Part shown: in pieces, positions 55,060 through 63,774 of the stretch
Layout of the letters: every line of letters starts with the position of its first letter
Numbering within the stretch: position 1 is the first letter of the stretch
Assembly: GCF_001618685.1 (NCBI RefSeq)
Contig: NZ_CP014342.1
Span: 2,480,001-2,544,000, forward strand
Source: Geobacillus subterraneus
Lineage (GTDB): Bacteria > Bacillota > Bacilli > Bacillales > Anoxybacillaceae
Direction of reading: 5' to 3'
Length of the DNA stretch: 64,000 bases
Notes under the pieces: generated by a model
Told to the model about the DNA's origin: nothing
Seen by the model: the letters and a program-made list of their open reading frames with translations, nothing else
The model's database searches: none
Program-made: the position numbers and the translations under genes

Positions 55060-56079
55060 ATGAAAGCTGCTGTAGTGGAACAATTTAAGGAACCATTAAA
55101 AATAAAAGAGGTGAAAAAACCAACCATTTCATATGGAGAAGTATTAGTCCGCATTAAAGCATGCGGTGTATGCCATACGGACTTGCATGCCGCTCACGGT
55201 GATTGGCCAGTAAAACCAAAACTCCCTTTAATCCCCGGACATGAAGGAGTTGGGATTATCGAAGAAGTAGGTCCGGGCGTAACCCATTTAAAAGTGGGGG
55301 ATCGCGTTGGAATTCCTTGGTTATATTCTGCTTGCGGACATTGTGAATATTGTTTAAGCGGACAAGAAACATTATGCGAGCACCAAGAAAACGCTGGCTA
55401 CTCAGTCGATGGGGGGTATGCAGAATATTGTAGAGCTGCGGCAGACTATGTGGTCAAAATTCCTGACAACTTATCGTTTGAAGAAGCTGCTCCAATTTTC
55501 TGTGCCGGAGTTACTACCTATAAAGCGTTAAAAGTAACAGGTACAAAACCTGGAGAATGGGTAGCGATCTACGGTATCGGCGGCCTTGGGCACGTTGCCG
55601 TTCAATACGCTAAAGCGATGGGACTTAATGTCGTTGCAGTGGATATCGGCGATGAAAAACTTAAACTTGCAAAAGAGCTTGGCGCTGATCTTGTTGTAAA
55701 CCCTATGAAAGAAGATGCGACGCAATTTATGAAAGAGAAAGTTGGCGGAGTTCACGCGGCAGTTGTAACAGCTGTATCTAAACCAGCCTTTAAATCTGCG
55801 TACAATTCTATTCGCAGAGGCGGTACGTGCGTTCTTGTCGGATTGCCGCCGGAAGAAATGCCTATTCCAATTTTTGATACCGTACTAAACGGAATTAAAA
55901 TTATTGGCTCTATTGTCGGTACACGGAAGGACTTGCAAGAAGCTCTCCAATTCGCTGCGGAAGGTAAAGTAAAAACCATTATTGAAATGCAACCTCTTGA
56001 AAAAATTAATGAAGTATTTGACAGAATGCTAAAAGGTGAAATTAACGGACGGGTTGTTTTAACGTTAGAAGATCAATAA
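55060..56079 (+). CDS. adhT: Zinc-dependent alcohol dehydrogenase (ADH-HT type)
   Basis: 339 residues after GGGAGGGG. Catalytic zinc ligands in [17 protein letters not shown] and GHEGVG plus the late Cys in IFCAGVT; structural zinc in [18 protein letters not shown] site [14 protein letters not shown]. It matches the thermostable Geobacillus enzyme acting on ethanol and other primary alcohols, and possibly linked to formaldehyde or methanol metabolism given hxlAB next door. Codon use is AT-rich relative to the left half of the window, a sign of different origin. Confidence 0.94.
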   Translation: MKAAVVEQFKEPLKIKEVKKPTISYGEVLVRIKACGVCHTDLHAAHGDWPVKPKLPLIPGHEGVGIIEEVGPGVTHLKVGDRVGIPWLYSACGHCEYCLSGQETLCEHQENAGYSVDGGYAEYCRAAADYVVKIPDNLSFEEAAPIFCAGVTTYKALKVTGTKPGEWVAIYGIGGLGHVAVQYAKAMGLNVVAVDIGDEKLKLAKELGADLVVNPMKEDATQFMKEKVGGVHAAVVTAVSKPAFKSAYNSIRRGGTCVLVGLPPEEMPIPIFDTVLNGIKIIGSIVGTRKDLQEALQFAAEGKVKTIIEMQPLEKINEVFDRMLKGEINGRVVLTLEDQ

Positions 56080-56132
56080 AATAATAAAACTCTTTTTTTC
56101 AACAATTAATATAATTTTACATTCGGCGTTCT

Positions 56133-56168
56133 GGGGCTGTCTCTTAAAGATGAGATAGCTCTTTTTTA
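56133..56168 (+). terminator. Terminator after adhT
   Basis: GGGCTGTCTC and GAGATAGCTC (one G-U/mismatch) with an eight-base loop, then TTTTTT. 56169-56412 shows no gene. Confidence 0.7.
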
Positions 56169-56412
56169 TATAATGAACTGTTCTTGTTCTTTTGTTAGAT
56201 ACAACCGCAATTGATAACATGTCCAATCCTCTTCCCCCATCCCCTTACTTTTTTTATGTATTTTTGGCCATTTCAAATAAGGTTACATCAACTCAAGTAA
56301 AATCCCGCCTCATCGGCATTCTTCTCTCGCTTTCGTTTTGGTTAGAAACGGGAGACTCTCTTCCAAGTTACATGAAAAAGTAAAAGAGTATAAATCATAA
56401 CCAATAGTATAT

Positions 56413-56473
56413 TTTTTGACACTATGTAAAAATAAAGTGCGTACTTCTAAAGATAAATCATACATAGTATACT
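56413..56473 (+). promoter_or_regulatory. hxlA promoter region with HxlR-type operator
   Basis: Positions 56413-56447 start TTTTTGACACTATGTAA and end GTGCGTACTTC. The same 35-base element, with five mismatches, occurs on the minus strand at 63364-63330 before the nitrilase operon. TATACT at 56468-56473 is a plausible -10. HxlR is the known activator of hxlAB in B. subtilis; assignment here is inference. Confidence 0.6.
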
Positions 56474-56555
56474 CATCAGTGTGTAAGAGATAAAAACACA
56501 AAAAATACTACTACTTATACAACCAACAATAAATTTTTTGAGGGGTGAAGAATTC

Positions 56556-57191
56556 ATGGAATTACAATTAGCATTGGATCTTGTAAACATTCCAGAAGCG
56601 AAAGAGCTGGTAAAAGAGGTCGAGGAGTATGTTGATATTGTAGAAATCGGCACTCCAGTTATTATTAATGAAGGTCTTAGAGCCGTAAAGGAAATCAAAC
56701 AAGAATTCCCTCACTTAAAAGTATTGGCAGACTTAAAAATCATGGATGCAGCCGCATATGAAGTCATGAAAGCATCCGAAGCTGGTGCTGACATTATCAC
56801 TATACTTGGAGTTGCTGAAGATTTGTCCATCAAAGGCGCCGTGGAAGAAGCTAAAAAACAAGGCAAAAAAATCTTGGTGGACATGATCGGGGTGAAGAAT
56901 TTAGAAGAACGAGCGAAAGAAGTAGATGAGTTTGGAGTCGACTATATTTGTGTACACACAGGTTATGATCTTCAAGCAGTCGGAAAAAACTCTCTTGAAG
57001 ACCTTGCAACAATCAAACGTGTCGTGAAAAACGCAAAAACTGCGATCGCAGGCGGCATTAAATTAAACACATTGCCTGAAGTCATTAAAGCAAAACCTGA
57101 TCTTATCATTGTAGGTGGCGGTATTACTGGTCAAGAAGATAAACGAGCTGTAGCTGCTGAAATGAAAAAAATGATCCAACAAGGTGAATGA
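56556..57191 (+). CDS. hxlA: 3-hexulose-6-phosphate synthase
   Basis: 211 residues from ATG 56556 (GAGGGGTG upstream), the expected length. OMP-decarboxylase-like barrel with LALDLVNI, DLKIMDA, the phosphate loop IAGGIKL and IVGGGITG. It condenses formaldehyde with ribulose 5-phosphate, the first step of the RuMP pathway, detoxifying or fixing formaldehyde in the cytoplasm. Pairs with hxlB four bases downstream. Confidence 0.95.
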   Translation: MELQLALDLVNIPEAKELVKEVEEYVDIVEIGTPVIINEGLRAVKEIKQEFPHLKVLADLKIMDAAAYEVMKASEAGADIITILGVAEDLSIKGAVEEAKKQGKKILVDMIGVKNLEERAKEVDEFGVDYICVHTGYDLQAVGKNSLEDLATIKRVVKNAKTAIAGGIKLNTLPEVIKAKPDLIIVGGGITGQEDKRAVAAEMKKMIQQGE

Positions 57192-57195
57192 AATT

Positions 57196-57753
57196 ATGCA
57201 GACTACGCAATATTTAGGTGAAATCATAAAAGAGTTAAATCGGACAGTCGATTTCATCGCTGATGAAGAAGCTGAAAAATTGGTAAATGCGATTCTCGAA
57301 TCAAAGAAAATTTTTGTAGCCGGCGCAGGTAGATCTGGATTTATGTCCAAATCTTTTGCGATGCGAATGATGCACATGGGGTTAGACGCTTATGTAGTAG
57401 GCGAAACCATAACCCCTAACCTAGAACAAGATGACATTTTGATCATCGGATCGGGTTCAGGGGAAACGAGAAGTTTAGTTTCCATGGCCGAAAAAGCCAA
57501 AAGATTAGGTGCAACAATAGCGTTAGTGACCATTTCCCCTGAATCGACCATTGGACAATTAGCTGATATCACGGTCAAATTACCTGGCTCACCTAAAGAC
57601 CAATCAGACAATGGATACAAAACCATACAGCCGATGGGATCACTATTTGAGCAAACCCTCTTACTATTCTATGATGCTATCATATTAAGATGTATGGAGA
57701 AAAAAGGATTGGACTCCAATACCATGTTTAAAAGACATGCCAATCTGGAATAG
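57196..57753 (+). CDS. hxlB: 6-phospho-3-hexuloisomerase
   Basis: 185 residues from ATG 57196 (AAGGTG upstream, spanning the end of hxlA). SIS-fold sugar isomerase: VAGAGRSGFMSKSFAMRMMHMG, IIGSGSGETRSLV, and the C-terminal FKRHANLE carrying the catalytic His/Glu region. Converts hexulose 6-phosphate to fructose 6-phosphate. Confidence 0.95.
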   Translation: MQTTQYLGEIIKELNRTVDFIADEEAEKLVNAILESKKIFVAGAGRSGFMSKSFAMRMMHMGLDAYVVGETITPNLEQDDILIIGSGSGETRSLVSMAEKAKRLGATIALVTISPESTIGQLADITVKLPGSPKDQSDNGYKTIQPMGSLFEQTLLLFYDAIILRCMEKKGLDSNTMFKRHANLE

Positions 57754-57847
57754 AGTATAAGGACTCTTGCGCAGACAATCTTAAACCATTTAAAATTTTA
57801 AACTATTCAAACTGAATTTTCAACTTAAAAACCACGGGGGAAAGGGG

Positions 57848-57892
57848 AAAAGACCGCAGAGCTTTCCTTAAAAAACGCTTTGCGGTCTTTTT
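57848..57892 (+). terminator. Terminator after hxlB
   Basis: AAAAGACCGCA (57848-57858) pairs with TGCGGTCTTTTT (57881-57892), with inner GAGC/GCTT pairing. Confidence 0.85.
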
Positions 57893-58500
57893 ATGAACTG
57901 ATTTTTGAGCGGGAGATTGGATTCATGCCAATGCCAACCATGTGTGATCATATAGTATCAACCATTTCCAACAGTTTGATCATCATCATTCTCTGCGTAT
58001 ACATAAGATCGCTCTCCCTCGATCAGCGGTACCTCCATCATCACCTGCATTCTTAAAGGATGCAAATAAAATCGGTTACAGTTGGAACGATCTTTTGTCA
58101 GAACTCTTTCAAAATCGATGATCACTCCCTTAAGTAACTATGGAATTACACAACGAGAGAGGTTTAGAATGGAGATGATCATATCTTCATGTGTGAAGTT
58201 GTATCCATAAACATCTTATCTTTGAAGTCATACTTTTGGAAATGGGATAGTAAAACATATTATGTTGTTAACACTAACCTACAACGTATACGCAGAAACT
58301 AAGGGACATTGTACAACAGCAAGTACGAACTCACCTGTAAAAAGAAGGAGCTCATCCCGGGAATAACTTTTAGGATCTCTCTCCCAATTAGTCAGCGGAG
58401 ATTAACCTTTCATCCAAGTACTTTAAAAAGTCTGTTGCCTGCCATAATACATCAGTAAAAGCCTGTGATAAGGTTCATTCATTAACCTTGAAGAACGCAG
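57893..58500. other. Gene-poor stretch with decayed coding fragments
   Basis: About 600 bases without an intact gene. On the minus strand 57958-58125 has a 55-codon frame (FYLHPLRMQVMMEVPLIEGERSYVYAEN...) whose only start, GTG 58125, touches its ribosome-like AAGGGA and so looks non-functional, and 58380-58470 holds a 28-codon fragment (AFTDVLWQATDFLKYLDERL). Neither family is recognised. They suggest eroded genes at the junction between AT-rich hxlAB and GC-rich bpsA. Confidence 0.4.
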
Positions 58501-58540
58501 CTCCTTGTTGTGGGTGTCGGAAAACGGCGCCCGAACGCAA

Positions 58541-58578
58541 GCGCCCCCGGCGGCGGGAACACCCGCTACCGGGGGCGC
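58541..58578 (-). terminator. GC-rich hairpin after bpsA
   Basis: GCGCCCCCGG pairs with CCGGGGGCGC and encloses a smaller GCGGG/CCCGC hairpin. No T-run follows on the minus strand, unlike the other terminators here; it matches the high-GC character of bpsA. Confidence 0.6.
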
Positions 58579-58592
58579 GCAGCCTTTGGAGG

Positions 58593-59642
58593 CTATTCTT
58601 GCAGGGGAACGCAGAACTCTTCGTCGTAGTAGAGGTCCTGCCCAAGCTCCACTCGGCCGAAAAAGAGGGGCTGAGGCTCCTCGACCAGCTCCAGGCGGTA
58701 GACGGTGCTGACGTAGAAGGGGATATCGGGCTCCTTGACCGGCACCGGTGCCATGCGTGCCCAGTCTAGGGCCACAATGTCCTCCAACAGGTAGTCCTGG
58801 AAGGCGCCCAGCATGTCAGTGATGGCATAGCCCATGTCGAGAATGCCCTGCTGGATCTGCCGCCATTTCCGCCAAGAGGCCTCCAGGTAAGAGAGGCCAA
58901 AGTAGCCCGCGGCACCGGGCCCACGCAGCCCCTCTGTGCAGCGGCTTAAAAAAAGCAGGAGGCCCTTGACGGTGTCGACCGGGTCCGTGAAGAACACATC
59001 AAACTGGCCGCGGAGATGGGACGGCAATTCATCCCGCACGTCGTAGACCTCAGCGTGGACGTGGTCCCAACCACGGTCCCGAGCCACGTCGCGAATGAAG
59101 GTGATGATGCGCTCGTCCACATCCAGGACGCAGATGCGCCGCGGCAGCCCCGAGAGCGCGGCCGCAATGCTTGTAAGGTCATCATCGCCCAGTAGCAGAA
59201 TGTCTCGTCCCATCAGATCTCCCTGTTGGGCCATCAGGGCCAGCCGTCGCACGGTTGTCTCGGGCGTCACGTACCCTTGATCAAAGTCGGGCGTCGCCTT
59301 GGGCCGCATGGCTGCGATATCTTGGAAAGCAGCAAGGACGCTGTCAAAAGGCGGCCTCAGAACAATGCCGCGCCCCGCGCAAGCCTCACAACGCTGTTCG
59401 GCCACCCGTTCCAGACTCAGAGTTTCCGCCTGCTGACGCCCCGCCTCGGTGATCACGAAGCGATCGCCGTCGTAGACCACCAGTTCGCCCTCCAGGAGCG
59501 ACTGCAGGGCCTTCAGCACCTGGTGGGTCTGGGCTTGCGCTGCCCGCATCAGCTCCCAGTAAGATTTGGGACCGAAGTAGAGTGCACGAAGCAGAAGCGC
59601 GTCGATCCGACGGTTTTCCGCAGCAATACCTATTGTCGACAT
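58593..59642 (-). CDS. bpsA: Branched-chain polyamine synthase BpsA (N4-bis(aminopropyl)spermidine synthase)
   Basis: 349 residues from ATG 59642 (AAAGGAG upstream). An N-terminal winged-helix-like domain (ALYFGPKSYWELMRAA), C85-x2-C88, then a Rossmann methyltransferase-like fold with LGDDDLTSIA (151-160), CVLDVDERI and FTDPVDT. These are features of BpsA of Thermococcus and Thermus, which adds two aminopropyl groups to the inner nitrogen of spermidine to make a quaternary polyamine for growth at high temperature. GC content and codon choice are far above those of both neighbours, indicating recent transfer from a high-GC thermophile. Confidence 0.9.
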   Translation of the reverse strand: MSTIGIAAENRRIDALLLRALYFGPKSYWELMRAAQAQTHQVLKALQSLLEGELVVYDGDRFVITEAGRQQAETLSLERVAEQRCEACAGRGIVLRPPFDSVLAAFQDIAAMRPKATPDFDQGYVTPETTVRRLALMAQQGDLMGRDILLLGDDDLTSIAAALSGLPRRICVLDVDERIITFIRDVARDRGWDHVHAEVYDVRDELPSHLRGQFDVFFTDPVDTVKGLLLFLSRCTEGLRGPGAAGYFGLSYLEASWRKWRQIQQGILDMGYAITDMLGAFQDYLLEDIVALDWARMAPVPVKEPDIPFYVSTVYRLELVEEPQPLFFGRVELGQDLYYDEEFCVPLQE

Positions 59643-59803
59643 AGGTACCACTCCTTTCGCTCTAAAAGAGTAAAAGAGTAGAGACGCATTTCGCCACGAC
59701 TTCCTTAGTTTTCAGCGATCGCCGAGAAAACATACGTGGTGGTTCAAACGTTTTTGGAATGTTTGTCTGTTGTCTTCTTAGTGTGGGTCTAACAAGCATC
59801 CGG

Positions 59804-59944
59804 CTACATGTCTTCAATGGTTTTTTCTTCGTGACCATCACGATTCCCATTCAGATCATTTTTCCATAAAACTGCTTGCGACCGCTCTAAGTCGCTGCTA
59901 GCATCAATATATACGTTTCCCGAGCATGTCTCATCAAAGCGCAC
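59804..59944 (-). CDS. Small protein of 46 residues between speE and bpsA
   Basis: GTG 59944 directly follows the speE stop codon and has GGAGAG seven bases upstream, inside the last speE codons. The product VRFDETCSGNVYIDASSDLERSQAVLWKNDL... ends EEKTIEDM. The VYIDASSDLERS stretch vaguely resembles short YozQ/DUF4025-type Bacillales proteins. It would be co-translated with speE. Function unknown; coding is supported by the ribosome site only. The ~150 bases between it and bpsA show no gene. Confidence 0.45.
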   Translation of the reverse strand: MRFDETCSGNVYIDASSDLERSQAVLWKNDLNGNRDGHEEKTIEDM

Positions 59945-60790
59945 TTATTTTCTCTCCACAGTGATCAACTCTTGCACGAACACAGGCAACTGGAAAAGGG
60001 CTTTGTGCATTCTCGGATGATAATAGCGGGTATCAACTTGATGGAACCTCGTCTCATCCACTTCCATAGGATCATACTTTTTAGAACCAATCGTAAAGCT
60101 CCACAACCCGCTTGGATAGGTAGGAATGCTCGCAGTATAAAGGCGCGTAATTGGGAAGAGCGAAGAGATATCCTTAAATACTCGACGAATCAGATCACGG
60201 TTAAACCAAGGAGATTCCGTTTGTGCAACCATGATTCCGTCTTCTTTTAGTGCTTCAAAAATCGATTGATAAAACGGCTTTTGGAACAAGCCAACAGCTA
60301 GTCCCACAGGCTCGGTGGAATCCACCAAAATCACATCATATTTTCCTTTGTTTTCTTCAACATGTTTAATTCCGTCAACTACTTCAATTTTGACGCGTGG
60401 ATCATCTAAAGCACCCGCGATTTTGGGGAAATAAGTTTTGGAAGCTTCGATCACTTTGCCATCAATCTCTGCCAAAGTAGCTGTTTTTACCGAAGGATAT
60501 TTTAAAATCTCACGAATGGCTCCCCCATCTCCACCGCCAACAACAAGCACATGTTCCGGATTAGGATGGGTATTCATCGCCACATGGGTAATCATTTCAT
60601 GGTATACAAACTCATCAACATCGGTAGTCATTACCATGCCATCTAAAACAAGCATGTTGCCAAATTGGACTGTTTCAATTACATCAAGGGTTTGAAATTC
60701 CGTTTTTTCATGGTGTAAAGTACGACGAATCTTGGTTGTGATTCCATGATCGAGAGTTTGTTTTTCTGTATACCACAGTTCCATCTCCAT
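59945..60790 (-). CDS. speE: Spermidine synthase / aminopropyltransferase
   Basis: 281 residues. LWYTEKQT at the start, [15 protein letters not shown] (dcSAM binding), the gatekeeper DSTEPVG and [17 protein letters not shown] match Bacillus SpeE. It transfers aminopropyl from decarboxylated SAM to putrescine (or agmatine in some thermophiles). With bpsA downstream it would supply the spermidine that BpsA branches. ATG 60790 is used; ATG 60784 is possible. Confidence 0.93.
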   Translation of the reverse strand: MEMELWYTEKQTLDHGITTKIRRTLHHEKTEFQTLDVIETVQFGNMLVLDGMVMTTDVDEFVYHEMITHVAMNTHPNPEHVLVVGGGDGGAIREILKYPSVKTATLAEIDGKVIEASKTYFPKIAGALDDPRVKIEVVDGIKHVEENKGKYDVILVDSTEPVGLAVGLFQKPFYQSIFEALKEDGIMVAQTESPWFNRDLIRRVFKDISSLFPITRLYTASIPTYPSGLWSFTIGSKKYDPMEVDETRFHQVDTRYYHPRMHKALFQLPVFVQELITVERK

Positions 60791-60861
60791 CCTGTAAAAG
60801 TCCTCTCTCCTTTATTCGAATTTTGAAATAAGTTCTAGTTGTAATGTGCTATTAAGATAAA

Positions 60862-60929
60862 GCATCCTTCATCTTTCAGATATCGAATAGCATTCTTGCT
60901 GCTTTCGATAGAGAAACAATAAAGGATGC
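60862..60929 (-). terminator. Hairpin between the GNAT genes and speE
   Basis: GCATCCTT pairs with AAGGATGC around an inner TATCGAA/TTCGATA stem. On the minus strand a TTTATC follows. It may partly separate the nitrilase-GNAT part from speE-bpsA. No gene in 60791-60984. Confidence 0.5.
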
Positions 60930-60984
60930 CGCTAAATCCGGAAAAATTTTTTAAGGTTTCATGAGCATTGCGTTTCTATAGGGT

Positions 60985-61662
60985 TTAAATCGGTAATAGT
61001 GTGACGGTATCTTTCGCTTCCAGATTTTCAATCATTTCATACCAAGAATTCGGTTTATTCGATAAGACAGAATAATAACGTTTCAAAAACTTCACAACAA
61101 GATCTGCTGGAAGTTCATTCACGCTATCGTCCATCGGAAGAAAACAAAGATCAAGACCAGTTACGGCTTCTCCATCATTGTTCCAAGATGGATGGACATA
61201 AGGGAAGTCAAGCCGCTTATATCCCAAATGAGATAATACCTCACGACGAACATATGGATCCATCGGCTTAATCCCGCCAAATTCATAATGCTCTACCCGG
61301 TAAGGATCATAAATCTCGGCGAACATGCCATATAACTGCTTTCCATTTGCTCCAGCCCAGTTGTTCAAATCCTCTAACCGCTTTTTGGCTAAAAACCGGC
61401 CGATCCCTAGTCCTGCTTGGCCGATAATGGTGAAATCTGTCATCGCGACATTTAAATCTTCATAATAGCGGTACTCAGTCGCGCCTACTACCTCTCCTTC
61501 GTGAACGGCAACACAAACACGAATTCCCGGATCTTCCAGAGGCTCTTTCCATAAATCGAATGCTAATACTTCTTCAGGAGGAAATACATTTTGCATCAAT
61601 TGGTGCATTTTTTTAAACAAAGGGTCTTCAATACTCGTAATTCTGCGATATTCCATCTTCAT
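60985..61662 (-). CDS. GNAT-family acetyltransferase-like protein
   Basis: 225 residues from ATG 61662 (AAGGAG just before; 61665 and 61656 are alternative ATGs). N-terminal PLFKKMHQLMQNVFPPEE, VAVHEGEVVGATEYRYYEDLNVAMTDFTIIG and AGLGIGRFLAKKRLEDL fit a GNAT fold with a slightly altered acetyl-CoA loop. The C-terminal ~80 residues are an extension without known domain. Located eight bases after the second GNAT gene in the same operon. Substrate unknown; polyamines are a candidate from context. Confidence 0.7.
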   Translation of the reverse strand: MKMEYRRITSIEDPLFKKMHQLMQNVFPPEEVLAFDLWKEPLEDPGIRVCVAVHEGEVVGATEYRYYEDLNVAMTDFTIIGQAGLGIGRFLAKKRLEDLNNWAGANGKQLYGMFAEIYDPYRVEHYEFGGIKPMDPYVRREVLSHLGYKRLDFPYVHPSWNNDGEAVTGLDLCFLPMDDSVNELPADLVVKFLKRYYSVLSNKPNSWYEMIENLEAKDTVTLLPI

Positions 61663-61673
61663 CATTCTCCTTG

Positions 61674-62348
61674 TTAAGATTTTGGTCTATAAAAAGGATT
61701 TTTCCATTCCATCAGTGCTGCATAATTGCACGATTCTTCATCCTCTAAATAGTTCGCCACCACTTTAACAGGTGTACGGCCGCAACGGAGCAGGAAGGTA
61801 ATAACAGGGTCCTTCAATTCGCCTTTTACTACAGCTTCGAGATATTGTTCCGCTGTCATCTCATGAGCTTTTTTATGATAGCCAGGCATTCTCCCTCCGC
61901 CTAACAGCCGTTCTAATCCCAAATGAACAACCACTTCATACATGGATAACATCAGCCATTTTCCCAGCCCTAATTTGCGGTAGGCAGGACGCACGCCAAT
62001 ATCAACAACATAGAGCGTATTCCCGTTTGGGTTATGGTTACGGATATATCCATTATCCGTGATCTCTTCCCATGTATGATCCGGATGGCTGGGATCAAAG
62101 TCAACAATAAGTCCCGTCATCGACCCCGCAATTTCACCATTCACCTCAACACATAAGGCTCCCTCTGGAAACAGTGTAACATGATTTTTCAGCTGTTCCG
62201 TATTCCACCATAATTCAGACGGGAATGGCGGAGGAAAACTTTCCTGTTGAATGCGGATTAAGCCAGGGAAGTCCTTTTCTTCATAATTTCGGATTACCGC
62301 TGGGACAGGACGATCTTGGTCAAAGACGTAAAACTCCTTTCGATACAT
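61674..62348 (-). CDS. GNAT-family N-acetyltransferase
   Basis: 224 residues after AGGAGGGTG. IRNYEEKDFPGLIRIQQESFP, VNGEIAGSMTGLIVDFD and the acetyl-CoA motif VVDIGVRPAYRKLGLGKWLM are clear, followed by a lid GGGRMPGYHKKAHEMTAEQYLE. In B. subtilis YhcX a GNAT domain like this is fused to a nitrilase domain; here the two parts are adjacent separate genes (34 bases apart), which supports a shared job. Confidence 0.82.
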   Translation of the reverse strand: MYRKEFYVFDQDRPVPAVIRNYEEKDFPGLIRIQQESFPPPFPSELWWNTEQLKNHVTLFPEGALCVEVNGEIAGSMTGLIVDFDPSHPDHTWEEITDNGYIRNHNPNGNTLYVVDIGVRPAYRKLGLGKWLMLSMYEVVVHLGLERLLGGGRMPGYHKKAHEMTAEQYLEAVVKGELKDPVITFLLRCGRTPVKVVANYLEDEESCNYAALMEWKNPFYRPKS

Positions 62349-62382
62349 TCTTCACCCTCCTCATAGAGCAGCTAGTCACATC

Positions 62383-63240
62383 TTATTTCCAGTCCGGATA
62401 AAGATCCGTGCGCCGATCACGCCACGTAGTGACGGAACCACTTTCGCGAACCTGATATAACAGCTCTAAATCGAGATCAGCGGTTACAATCATATCATGG
62501 TTGATTTCCCCTTCTACCAAGATGCCGCGTGGAGGAAACGGGATGTCGTTCGGTGTAATCACCGCCGCTTGCCCAAAATTTGCCCGCATAAAATCAACCG
62601 TAGGAAGGGAACCTACCGTACCAGTGGTGACGACATAGACTTGATTTTCGATTGCTCTCGCATGACTGGTGTAACGGACACGATGAAATCCGTGACGATC
62701 ATCGGTGCAAGAAGGACAGAAAATGACATCAGCACCCTTGGCCTTTGCCATTCGAACAATTTCTGGAAATTCGATGTCATAGCAAGTCAACATCGCAATG
62801 GTTCCTTTGTCGGTCTCGAACACCTGCAGGCTTTCTCCAGGAGACATGTTCCATTCTTTTACTTCCGTCGGAGTGATATGAAGCTTTGGCTGTTCGGCGA
62901 CTCTTCCGTCTGGATAGAATAAATGAGCCACGTTGTATAATCGTCCGCCTTTACGGATGACATGGGTTCCTCCAATAATATGCATCTTTGTTTGTTTAGC
63001 CAAATTAATAAATAAAGACCGATATTGTTCTGTAAAATCAGGAAGATCTTGAATGGTCAAAGGCTGCCCTTGCTGGTTGCCAATAGACATTAGCTGGGTG
63101 GTAAAAAATTCTGGAAACAAGACAAAATCCGCTCCAAACTCTTCCGCTGTTTTAATATAATGTTCTACTTGTTTGGCAAATTCCTCAAACGATTGGATGG
63201 TATGGAGATGATATTGAACCGCTGAAACCCTCAGTTTCAT
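62383..63240 (-). CDS. Carbon-nitrogen hydrolase (nitrilase superfamily, YhcX C-terminal type)
   Basis: 285 residues after GAGAGGGGG. Catalytic triad: E44 in LFPEFFTTQ, the lysine in PKLHITPTEVKEW and the cysteine in LTCYDIEFPE. Such enzymes hydrolyse amides such as N-carbamoylputrescine or omega-amides. First gene of the leftward operon nitrilase, GNAT, GNAT, speE, small gene, bpsA. An amidase acting on acylated or carbamoylated polyamines is an inference from the neighbours. Confidence 0.88.
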   Translation of the reverse strand: MKLRVSAVQYHLHTIQSFEEFAKQVEHYIKTAEEFGADFVLFPEFFTTQLMSIGNQQGQPLTIQDLPDFTEQYRSLFINLAKQTKMHIIGGTHVIRKGGRLYNVAHLFYPDGRVAEQPKLHITPTEVKEWNMSPGESLQVFETDKGTIAMLTCYDIEFPEIVRMAKAKGADVIFCPSCTDDRHGFHRVRYTSHARAIENQVYVVTTGTVGSLPTVDFMRANFGQAAVITPNDIPFPPRGILVEGEINHDMIVTADLDLELLYQVRESGSVTTWRDRRTDLYPDWK

Positions 63241-63329
63241 AGTATCCCCCTCTCTTGTTATCCATCTAGTAACGTTTCGCCTCAGTCATGTGGCGTTACT
63301 GATATTATTAGACACATCATTCAATTTAA

Positions 63330-63364
63330 CAAGTACACACTTTCTTGTTACATAGTGTGAAAAA
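63330..63364 (-). promoter_or_regulatory. Operator-like element of the nitrilase operon, shared with hxlA
   Basis: Minus strand reads TTTTTCACACTATGTAA ... GTGTGTACTTG. It matches 56413-56447 at 30 of 35 positions. It lies ~90 bases before the nitrilase ATG, with TAATAAT-like -10 material between. Confidence 0.65.
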
Positions 63365-63624
63365 GTATACTAAAAGAGGATAAACGAAAAAGGAGAATAA
63401 AAAAAGAAGTCTGCAGAAACGATGAGGGATCTAATGATGGAGATAATGTTTTGTGAGCTGCAACCACTCTTAACCTACTGCCGCTTCTATGGGAATCCCC
63501 CGCACATTAGAAGCAGGAGTCTTCTCTCCTTAACTTATGTAAATGAATCCCCTACTGACGAAATTTCAGGAGAGTTTCTGTCAGACCGGTCTCACATCCA
63601 AACAGTCATCAACGTACATACAGA

Positions 63625-63675
63625 AAAACCAACGGACAGCGGATCTTTCATAAAAGATTGTTGTCCGTTGGTTTT
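63625..63675. terminator. Terminator near the HxlR-family gene
   Basis: AAAACCAACGGACA pairs with TGTCCGTTGGTTTT, with an inner ATCTTT/AAAGAT helix. It can stop the leftward HxlR-type gene. The rest of 63380-63774 shows only a weak unassigned frame and a CTGCCGCTTCTA/TAGAAGCAGGAG hairpin. Confidence 0.75.
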
Positions 63676-63774
63676 AACTTGCATCTTAATGAGCGTATAT
63701 TTTCTATAAAATTTTTCCTGCCAGTAATAAGGCAAGCAGGGAGTTTGCGAAGCTTTAACGGAGGAAGAGCTTTT

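Noticed and set aside
63422-63709. A 95-codon frame near the right edge
   Set aside because: Runs through the strong terminator stem at 63625-63675 and has no ribosome site or domain.
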